Shown in pieces: positions 48,096 through 57,260 of a stretch of DNA of 64,000 nt. Numbering within the stretch: the first letter of the stretch is position 1; each line of letters starts with the position of its first letter. Position numbers and translations under genes: made by a program. The notes beneath the pieces were generated by a model. It was not told where the DNA came from. It saw nothing but the letters and a program-made list of their open reading frames with translations, and made no database searches. The DNA comes from Chaetomium olivaceum (lineage: Eukaryota > Ascomycota > Sordariomycetes > Sordariales > Chaetomiaceae): NCBI GenBank assembly GCA_039881045.1, contig JAYWVB010000035.1:186001-250000 (forward strand), given 5' to 3'.

Positions 48096-49188
48096 TTACT
48101 CCTCCCGAAGCTCGGCAATGCGAGCCTTGACGCGCTCCTGGCGCTCCTCGTAGGTGAGCTTCTTCTTCTTGTACTTGAGCGACTCCTGCTTCCACTCCTC
48201 CTCTTGGTCTTCTTGGGCGCGTCGCTCTCGTACTTCTTGAAGGGGTCCTCACGGATGGCCGCGTGGGCCTCGGTGTAGAGCTCCTCGAGGGCGTCGGCCT
48301 CAACCTCGTCCTCAATGTACTTGACGAACTGGCCCTTGTAGCGCTCCTCATCGTCGTCAGCGAGCGTCTCCATGTACTCAGCGACGTGGCCGCCGAGGAT
48401 GTACTTCTTGAGGGTCTCGGCGTCGAGCTCCTCGGACTCCATGTCGAAACCGGGGAAGCGGTTCTCGGAGTGGGGGACGAGGATGCCACCGTCGGAGGCG
48501 CCCTTCATGACACCGAAGACACGGGCACCAGTCGAGGTGCGGGCAAGGCCGACATCGAGGTTGGCCTTGAAGGGGCGGCGCTCGCCGTTGTCGGTCTCGG
48601 CGGCCTCGGTGAGGGTGTACTCGCCGTCAGCCTCCTCAACACCGGTGAAGTCACCGTCCAGGCCGAGCTTCTTGAGGACACGGCGGGCGAGGAGTAGGCC
48701 GGTAGCGTAGGCGGCAGCCCAGTTGGTCAGACCGTGCTCGATGCCATAGGCGCGGAGCTCGTGCGAGTAGGCAGCGGCGAAGACCTTGTCACCGTTGATC
48801 TCGGAAGTCACGATCTGGGTGATGATGTCGCGGTTGGTGAAGCGGACGACCAGGCGGTACTTGGGCGCATTGTACTTGTTCTTGGCCTGGGAGATCAGGC
48901 GCTTGCGGGCATAGTAGTCGGTCTTGCCCTCTCTCCTGCGCCTGTACTTGGTCTGGAAGCGGCTACGCAGAGTCAGTATTCGCCTGAATATTTTTCAAGT
49001 TGCATTGGAGGGGTACTCACCTGTAGTACGCGCTGTTCTTAACCAACTTGTGGAAAGTCTGGTTTTCGCGATCCCCGAGTCAGCAATTTGCGCTTCAGAA
49101 TATTTCCCCCGTCCGAAGCATCTTGCATTGACTCTCCAATTCCATCGGTTTGTACTGGGGAGCCGAGTCGGCGTGGTTAACTCACCAT
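48096..49188 (-). CDS. rpl5: 60S ribosomal protein L5 (uL18)
   Basis: Large-subunit protein that binds 5S rRNA with L11 and joins the central protuberance. Exon 1 is the ATG alone (49188-49186); exon 2 is 49058-49021; exon 3 is 48962-48096; introns of 127 and 58 bp with GTGAGT donors. Corrected length 302 residues, the family norm. The mature start reads MTFHKLVKNSAYYSRFQTKY, then the 5S-RNA-binding RRRREGKTDYYARKRL, VRFTNRDIITQIV, YGIEHGLTNWAAAYATGLL, and FGVMKGASDGGILVPHSENR. One base is missing at about 48201-48207; with it the tail reads EEEWKQESLKYKKKKLTYEE and ends in AELREE. Without it the frame would run into a long spurious extension. It diverges from the HAD-like gene. Confidence 0.97.
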
Positions 49189-49634
49189 TTTGGCGGCTTG
49201 TCGATGGACGATGCGTTACTGAAAAGCAGGTCGACACACGGGTTGCAAAATCGAGAACGAAATTCGCGGGCAGCAATATTTCGTGGGCCAAATTTCACCC
49301 CACAGCCCTAAGCTGGACTGGGGTGGGGGACGAGGGTGTGGAGGGGCAGGGTTGGCGACGAGACCAACTTACATAAGCGACATCCTTAGGAAGGGTTAAC
49401 TAGGGTCCAATGGGCTGCAGCCGAGCAAGTCGAAACGGGACCTGAGCCGAGGTTCGGCCCCGCCCATGCCCGGCTCGGCCTCCTTCAACACCGCTCCGGG
49501 TAGATTTCAATCTCATGATAATGACTTGTTTACTCTCTAACTTTTGGTATCGCGATTGTGAAATTACGTAGCAGTAGTCTGTGATGCTCTCTGAAGAATT
49601 CCCTGTTGAAGTCATTCTCGAAGCAATCGACGAC
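49189..49634. other. divergent promoter region, rpl5 / HAD hydrolase
   Basis: 446 bp between starts. Contains TTAACTAGGGTCC (49397-49409), part of which resembles a half telo-box. No gene seen. Confidence 0.6.
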
Positions 49635-50575
49635 ATGGCAGCCACAAGCTCACCGTCCAACAACAAACGGCCCAAAGTCATTCTCTTCGACATTGGCGGT
49701 GTGTGTGTAAGTCATCTCAACCCTTCTTTCAATCGTTCCCAAATCTAACACCACCACCCACCCCAGGTAATATCCCCCTTCCAATCCATCCTCGACTACG
49801 AGCTCAGCCTGGGCATTCCCCCAGGCTGGATCAACTACTCCATCTCGCGCACCGCCCCCTCCGGCTTCTTGGCACCGTCTCGAAACCGGTGCCATCCCCA
49901 TGGACGCCGCCTTCTTTGCGGGCTTCAACCGCGACCTGCACGACCCGGCCCGCTGGGAAGCCTTCTACCGCGCCCAGCAGGCCCGCAACCCTTCCCTGCC
50001 CCAAACCGTCCCACCCCTGCCAAAGCTCGATGGCGAATGGCTCTTCTACGACATGATGTCCTCGGCGCGCTCCCCTGACCCGTGGATGTACCCCGCGCTG
50101 AAAGCGCTCCAGGCCAGCGGGGAGTATCTGGTGGCGGCGCTCAGCAACACGGTCATCTTCCCGCCGGAGCACGAGTACTCACAGGGTGGGAATTTCTTTG
50201 ATGACCCGCTTCGGAGCTTGTTTGATGTGTTTGTGTCGTCGGCGCATGTGGGGCTGCGCAAGCCGGACCCGAGGATTTATAGGCTGGCGCTGGAGAGGGT
50301 CGATGAGTTTGCGAAGGCGAATGCGGATTCGGAGAGGGGACGGCGGTTGGGGTGGGCGGAGGGGGTGGGGGCTGGGGAGGTGGTGTTTTTTGGATGATAT
50401 TGGGGAGAATCTGAAGGCGGCCAAGGCGGCTGGGTTTGGGACGATTCGGGTGCCGTTGGGGAGGGCGTATGAGGCGGTCGAGGCGTTGGAGGGTGTGACG
50501 GGATTGAAGTTGGCGGGTGACCATCCTAAGGTGCCTATCAAGCCGGATTATAAGGGGAGTAAGGCCAAGATTTGA
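49635..50575 (+). CDS. HAD-superfamily hydrolase (epoxide-hydrolase N-domain/ACAD10-like phosphatase)
   Basis: Predicted soluble phosphatase-like enzyme of ~292 residues; physiological substrate unknown. Exon 1 is 49635-49706 and exon 2 49767-50575 (60-bp intron). HAD motif I is FDIGGVCV: the nucleophile Asp is present, but the usual second Asp of DxD is Gly, as in a known subgroup with FDLGGV. Motif II is ALSNT, motif III GLRKPDPRIY (Lys), and motif IV a Leu-Asp-Asp-Ile pair followed by GENLKAAKAAGF. Cap-domain residues lie between motifs I and II. Two frame breaks, an extra T at 49869-49870 and in the T6 run at 50386-50391, otherwise interrupt FWHRLE and motif IV; both look like base-calling insertions. 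An upstream in-frame ATG at 49584 would add 17 residues; I prefer 49635 for its better context. Confidence 0.85.
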
Positions 50576-51081
50576 GGAGCATGGCGTGGGTTTGCTCTTA
50601 GCATGCTGAAGCTGCTATGATGATCGTATGAAATACCCTACTTTGTTTGTTATTGTATTTTTATGTGTTATTTTACACTTTGTCGTTAAATGTTATTCAA
50701 GTCTTCAGTTTTTGATAACTGGTTACTAGCCAACGTTCGTTGAGATTACTCTGACATTGCTTACACTCGTTCCCCGTCTGAAAGCGAGCAGGGACGACGA
50801 GCAGAGGAACGAAAACATAGGGTTTAGGCTCTACAGTTTGGTAATAAATAACGCTTGTTTGGCTCGGTGGGATCATGGCTCGAGATTCAAAACGTACATT
50901 CCATTGCCGATGCCTCAATAGAAAGCGGCTACTTTATTTGTTCCCATCATCGTCTCCTCATTGCCAACGGCTGGCCAACCTTCATCTTCTCGACTCAATG
51001 AAACCCACACGGCAATCATAGACCCCCTCCCCCAAACGCCACCAACAACCCAACAAACAAAACACAATAACATCAAAAACA
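50576..51081. other. convergent intergenic region (3' UTRs)
   Basis: AT-rich 0.5 kb between the stops of the HAD gene (+) and mcm2 (-). Nothing further seen. Confidence 0.7.
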
Positions 51082-53746
51082 TCAAGCCGACACAACCCCC
51101 TGCCTCCCTCCCCGCCCCCTTCCAGCACCACCCCTCCTCTGCTGCCCCTGGCCGGGCCTGGCAAGCGTGTACTTGGCAAACGCCCGTGCAAGCGCCTTCT
51201 TGCAGCTGACCTTCTGGCTGCCCACGAAACTGTCGACGGTGACGGCAATGGCGCGGTCAATGTCTGCGACGTGCAGTACTCGGACAGCCGCATGCGGCAG
51301 AAGGCTTCCGAGATGCGGATGATGGCTTCCAGATGACGGACCTGTGGGGGTTGGGGGTTAGTATGTTTTGGTCAGGCTAGAAATAAAAGAGGGAAGGGAT
51401 AACATACGGTAATGGGATAGGCGCCCGTGGCCAGACTCTCGCGGCGCATGTCGGCGAATAGGCGGGCGACCTTGTCCTCGTCCATGTGGTAGAGCTTGGG
51501 CGAGCAGCGATCGCGCGCGTAGAGGATGTACTTGCGCAGAAGCTCCTGGGGGATCTCGCTCTCCTTGTTGCGGTCTGCGGCAGTAGATTGCGTGTCGGTG
51601 CGCCCGGACTCGGCCTCAACGTCCATCGAATCACCATTACTGGCGGCCGTTCCTTGGGTGTGGTGATTCGTCATGGGGTGGCTACGGCTGTGGGAGCCGA
51701 CAATGAAGCGTGCCAGTCGCTCGTCCTCCTCGGGCTCTACCGTGTCGCGGACGACACAGAGAATGTCGAAACGGGAAAGAATGGGCTCCGTGAGTTCGAC
51801 GTTGGCCGAGAAGGGGATGGTTGAGTTGTAACGCCCGCCGATAGGGTTGGCAGCAGCGATAATGCCGCAGCGTGCCTGAAGGGTCGTGACAATACCGGCC
51901 TTGGAGATGGAGATGGTCTGCTGCTCCATGGCTTCGTGAATGGATGTACGATCTTGGTCGTTCATCTTGTCGAACTCGTCGATCAGGCAAGTTCCCTTGT
52001 CGGCGAGCACCAAGGCGCCGCCCTCGAGCGTCCACTCGCTTGTCAGCGGGTCTCTCCGGACACTAGCCGTGAGACCGACGGCGCTGGCACCCTGACCAGT
52101 GGCAAAGACGGCCCTGTGAGCTGTTTTCTCAACGTACTTGAGAACTTGCGACTTGGCGGTACCCGGGTCGCCGAGAAGCAGCACGTTGATGTCACCACGG
52201 ATGTGATGAGCGCCCCTGGTGTTCTTGGCCACGCCACCAAAGAGGGATAGGGCGACTGCCGTTTTGATGTCGGTGTGCCCGTAGATACTCGGGGCAATCG
52301 AGTTGACGATCTTGTCGACGATATAGGGGTCCTTGGATAGCTGACGGATCTTGTGCTCGTCTTCCTCGGTCATGCGGAAACCGGCCAGCTGGTCGTGCGA
52401 CTTGACGACGTTGTTCGCTTCAAGAATAGTAGCGAAAACGGGGAAGCCGTTACGGTTGTTCAGCTGGGCGTCGTAGTTGTTCTGGTAGATGCCCGTGACC
52501 TCGATTTCCTCACCGGGCTTGGCCTTGTCGATGAGATCCCAGAGCAAAATCACCTCGCGATGCCGGGGAAGACGACCGGCGGGAACGGTGCCCGGAGACT
52601 CCTGAAGAGTGAGCTTCTGGTAGTTCCGGTAGACAGTCTTCTCCGAGTTAAGGGAGAAAGGGCCGCGAGACTGGCAGCTCTGGCAGTACGAGATCTTGAC
52701 TTCGACATTTGACTCTTGTTGAAAAGGGCCCAGGGTGATGCCGCACTTGCCGCAGTCAAACTTGACGTACTTGAGCTGCGGGAAGACACCCGAACGCCTG
52801 GTGACAACTCCACTCACTCGCACAAGACAGTTGAGGTGGGATTGGCGAAGCTGGCGGAGGGTGTAGTGGACAGGGAGGTCGAAGATGCGGACGTGGATCT
52901 CAGAGTGGATGCGCTCATAGTCGGGGTAGTGAAGCAGGACAACGTCCATGGCTACTTGGTCGAACAGCTTGAGCATGGCGGCCGGGGCGTTGGCAAGGAA
53001 GTAGGCCAAGATGGCTTTTGAGGTGGAGAGGTGCTCATATGATACCTCCAAGGACTCGGCGTTGATCTCACCAAGCGTGCGGATGCGGTTGCCGTAGACT
53101 GATGAGCCACTGTCGTCGGTGTACTCGGTCAGGAAGGCCTTGAACTCTCTCTTGATGGTCCGCTGCACAGCTGGCTGGGCCACCCAATCGGTCAAGCTGG
53201 AAGCCTTGACATCGTGCAGGGCCTCCAGCGAGAGCTCCTCGTCCATAATGTCGCCATCCATATCCTCATCGGGGTCCTCATCGTACCGATGCCTACGGCG
53301 GCGGGGTTGGGCGGTGAGGTCGATATCGCGGTCATCGTCCTCGCCAGGGAGGAAGGCAGCGGGGATGCGCTGTCTCCGGGCGACTTCGCGATCTCTGCGG
53401 TTGAGCTGGGCCTCGAGGCGGCGTCTTTCACCCAGATTCATGGCATCAAAGTCGCCTTCGTCGTCGAGGTCGATCCCTTCGTACTGGTCGTCGGCCCTGT
53501 CGTTGTAATCTCGCTCAAAGCCCTCCCGAAACAGGTCGACATCGTCCTCGGCCATCTCGTCGAGCTCGTCGATGTCATCTTGAATCTCAACCTCCTCCTC
53601 GATGTCGTCTTCGTCGTCGCCGCCATGCGCAATGTTGAAGGGGGTGGTGAGGAGGGCATGATAGGGCTCGACGCACCGCCTACTGAGGAAGCGGTATCAT
53701 CGCCATTATTGCGGGCGCGCTTCCGTCCGGCTCTACCAGGCGGCAT
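51082..53746 (-). CDS. mcm2: DNA replication licensing factor MCM2
   Basis: Subunit of the MCM2-7 replicative helicase, loaded at origins in G1. Exon 1 is 53746-51408 and exon 2 51341-51082 (66-bp intron, GTATGT...CACAG); corrected length ~866 residues, normal for MCM2. In order: acidic histone-binding N-terminus; DDVDLFREGFERDYNDRADD; C4 zinc finger near residue 330 (CGKCG...CQSC); MCM AAA+ core with Walker A GDPGTAKS (~524), Walker B LIDEFDKM (~589) and the arginine finger ILSRFD (~660); RKYILYARDRCSPKL; and a C-terminal winged-helix-like region reading VRHLEAIIRISEAFCRMRLS. Missing bases at the G5 run 53640-53644 and near 51264 break the N-terminus and the C-terminal domain respectively. 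Its Arg/Gly-rich end is typical of Sordariomycetes. It diverges from the UBR7-like gene. Confidence 0.97.
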
Positions 53747-54395
53747 GCCTCGGTTCGCCGAGGAGGGGTGCTCGCGAAGCGGGGAACTAGGCCCATGTCA
53801 GGGTGCGGTTCGAGGATGTAGAAGCAGGGGGAGGGGCGAGGGGGGAGGGGGCGCGGGGGGGGAGGGAGGGGGTTGTAAACATACCTCATTTTTTGCGATA
53901 TTCCTGGGGTTTATGGGTTCATAAATCAAGGTACTCGGTGTATTCCAGTTGAATACCGGCGCTGCAATAGTTGGAGGTGCAGAAACCCTGGGAGCGGTGG
54001 TTATCGAGGGAGTTGTGCGGAGGAAGTGGAGGGATGCGAACTGACGGGAATTGGGCGTCGAATGCTTGCTTCCCCTGTTTTTCGCGTCGCCCACTCAGTT
54101 AAGGCAACGCGCTTTCGCGACAGCGCTAAGCCTTATTTGGGTGATCGCGTAAAGTGGTTGCTTTGCTGCAGGGTTTCAGAGTGGAGTGTGGGTTTCTTCG
54201 ATAAGATACCGATTCCCAGCATTCGCGCGCAGTGTAATCTGTATCATTGAACCGAGTACTTACTCGTAACTCTTCTTCCTCTCGAAGGTGAAGTTGATCA
54301 CCACCTTTCGAGAAGGACCGTTCTAGTTTCTGATACAACTTGGATGTTGCCGTTTTGATAGCAACTTAACGATCCCATATTGTCAGTCGACCGCG
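53747..54395. other. divergent promoter region, mcm2 / UBR7-like gene
   Basis: 649 bp between starts. G-rich on the + strand near 53821-53880 (mcm2 leader), with two G1/S-type motifs further out (listed separately). Confidence 0.65.
54078..54120. promoter_or_regulatory. MBF/SBF-type motifs upstream of mcm2
   Basis: TTTTTCGCGT at 54078-54087 (reverse: ACGCGAAAAA, a hybrid of MluI box and SCB) and TTTCGCGA at 54113-54120, some 330-375 bp before the mcm2 ATG. Such sites drive G1/S expression of MCM genes in yeasts; activity here is inferred. Confidence 0.55.
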
Positions 54396-55838
54396 ATGGA
54401 TCCCTCTCTTCCTCAACCGTCCGTCGCCGACAACGCCGACGCGCCTGTCGCACGCACCAAAGCGCGAACTGATAGCATCTCGCAAAGATCCGATGATTCA
54501 CAAACTGCCGCTGAGTATGTGTCTTGAGGCAGAGTAAAATGCTGTGTTGGTATAAGAAATTTAACATGTCTCTAGCTTTATTCGAGATCAGATGCAGCTT
54601 GAGGCTGATGCCCGCGAAGCCTTGCCCTACGTACGAAGGTCATCATATCGAACGCGCCAACTCTGACTAACGCGCTGCTAGAGTATTGAGCACTGCACGA
54701 ACCCCCTTGGCCCTCTCCGACAGAGCATCTTCGCCTGCCTGACTTGCAATCCCCCGCCCGCCAACCCCTCGGATGCCTACAATGCCGCCGGTGTCTGCTA
54801 CGCCTGCTCGGTTCAATGCCATGGCGAGCACACCCTCGTCGAGATATTCACCAAGCGGAACTTTACATGCGACTGCGGCACCACGCGATTTCCCGAGTCC
54901 AGCCCGTGCAACTTGCGCATCAACCCGGAGACGAACACTAAGGGAGGCGTCCATTCGGAGGAGCCGAACCCCAACAACAAGTACAACCAGAACTTCCGGA
55001 ACCGCTTCTGCGGCTGCGAGTGTGATTACGACCCGTTTGAGCAGAAGGGCACCATGTTTCAATGCCTCGGGCTGGGCACACACGAGACGGGAGGTTGTGG
55101 CGAGGACTGGTGGCACCCTGGGTGTGTGGTCGGGCTGGGCCCAAAGTGGTTCGAGGATATGGCGGTAGACAAGGTGAAGACCGAGGCCAAGGATGCGAAC
55201 GGTACGCTTCCGACTATCAACGAGGACGCCGAGGCGACGGAACAGAATGGCAACACGGCGGATGAAGGAGGAGACGAGGACGACAATGACCCCCGCCACC
55301 TCCAGGTTTTCCGGCCGAGGATGAGTTCGAGAGCTTTCTCTGCTACAAGTGTGTCGAGGCTTATCCCTGGATCAAGAGATATGCCGGCACCCCGGCTTTC
55401 TGCCGCCCGTATTCTCCAAACAAGGCGCTGCGCCACAAGAGTCTACCTCAACAGCATCCCCGGTCACCACCAACAACGGAGAGTTGACCATCAATTCCAA
55501 GAAGCGCAAAGCCGACGACGAAACCGACTCCCAGACCTCCAAGCGCCCCAGGAGCGAAGTCGACACCACCGAGCTAGCAGAGTCGTCATCCACCCCAACA
55601 GCAGCAACACCCACCGCCGAGCCCTCCCCCTCCACCACCTGCAAACTCCTCACCCTCCCACGCCCCCCCTCAACCACCACCACCACCACCCCCTTCTCCC
55701 TCTTCCTCACCCCCCACTTCCGCACTCACCTCTGCCACTGCCCGTCCTGCTTCCCCCTCCTGGCCCCGCACCCCCAACTCCTCGAAGAAGAAGAAACCTA
55801 CGAGCCCCCCCAGTCCGAAGACGGCAACAACTCGGCCA

Positions 55839-55875
<37 letters not shown>

Positions 55876-56197
55876 CTCCCACAACAGCGAAGGCAGCCTC
55901 TACGACCGCGGCGAATCCGCCCTGCGCAACGTCGACCGCGTGCGCGCCATCGAGGGCGTCATGGCCTACCAGCACCTCAAGGACAAGCTGATGCCCTTCT
56001 TCCAGCAGTTTGCCGAGAGCAAGCAGGTCATCAGTGCCGAGGATGTCAAGGGGTATTTTGCCAAGTTGAGGGGGGATGAGGAGGCGATTCGGGAGGCGGG
56101 CGCGAGGGCCGAGAGGGAAGGGGAAGGGGCGGGTGGGAGTGGTGGCGGTGGTGGTGGTGGTCGCGGGGGGGAGAGGCGCGAGGAGAGCGGTTATTGA
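54396..56197 (+). CDS. ubr7: UBR7/Mlo2-type protein with UBR box and PHD finger
   Basis: Putative E3 ubiquitin ligase of the N-recognin family (human UBR7, fission yeast Mlo2). Exons: 54396-54514, 54576-54630 and 54682-56197; introns of 61 and 51 bp; corrected length ~563 residues. The UBR zinc box at about residues 62-125 has its Cys/His ligands in FACLTC, GVCYACSVQCHGEH and FTCDCGTTRF. A divergent PHD finger follows at ~160-260 (FCGCECDY; MFQCLGLGTHETGGCGEDWW; HPGC; then LCYKCVEAYPWIKRY after an acidic insert). The C-terminal half has a basic KKRK nuclear signal, a Thr run, a 12-Gly run and FAESKQVISAEDVKGYFAKL. One base is missing at each of two C runs (55290-55294 and 55390-55393), which split the PHD finger and the following segment; both look like sequencing errors. 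Confidence 0.92.
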
Positions 56198-57260
56198 TTT
56201 GGTTCTGGGAGGCTACCTACCTAGGTAGGGTATGAGTGGTTTGGGCGTGGAGTTCATTGGAAGTTGGCTGGCTGCGTTAGTTAAAGTGGGAGGTGGTTGG
56301 CTCTTGGGTTTATGTCAGGGTGGTCGGATCTGTGCGTTCTTTCTTTCTAGGTGTATTAAGTTTGAGTGATGATGATAAGGGGTTCGATTTTTCAGGGCGG
56401 CAACTTGAGGATGCTCCGGAAAACTAGGGATGTACTATACGGAAGTGGGACATGACTATGGTTCACTATAGGTTTGCTTCAACGCATCCAACGGACAGGA
56501 AGGGAGCGCATTGCTATTTATGTATCGAATCAAGGGACTGTTGACCCAAGTTAAAGCCGTCGCTTCTCCACTCACCCCGTACCCACAGCTAAGTTGTGTC
56601 TGATAACCTCTCTCTCGTACATTCAATGGCTTAACGATCTAGGTCTGCACCTGAGACAACGCCGTTCTCTTACTACCCTTGATATTTAATCCCCCATCCT
56701 TTTCACACGCCAGCGTGAACATGGCCATCCAAAAGTAAGCAAGTCACTCGCCACACGCTCACAAAACCACACAAATACTTTGTTAGGTACATATCATAAT
56801 TAGTCAATCTCCAATCCCTACCCCATCTATGGACCCATCCCTCCTCCAACCCTATTCCATCTAGGCCCATTGCAGGAGATGCCCATGTGTATCATATGTA
56901 GTAAGTAGCCTATCCGTATCGTGTCCCCAGTCCTTCCAGCGCCAATCTAAATGCAAAATCTCATTTCGTTACCCAGGCGAAACGAAAATGCGGTATGTCA
57001 TCCGGGGGGGGTGTATATGAGATATGCTCTGATGATGGGGGAATCCAGACAGAAAAGAAAAGGCAGATGGGGTGGGTAAGTGGGCAAACAGAACTCTCCC
57101 CAGAGACAGAACGCCGGAAGAGCAAAGAGTAAAACACAGACGCCGTAAAGCTGGACAATATCCTCTCACTCCGGCTCCAACCTATGATGCTTCCTATCCC
57201 AACGACGGTCATTCATTATTCGACCCCAAAGGGTATGACGCCTACGCCGACGCGCCGATA
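56198..57260. other. convergent intergenic region (3' UTRs)
   Basis: Between the stops of the UBR7-like gene (+) and atg2 (-). A perfect 14-bp palindrome, CCTACCTAGGTAGG, lies at 56216-56229, 19 bp after the UBR7 stop. No gene recognised. Confidence 0.65.
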
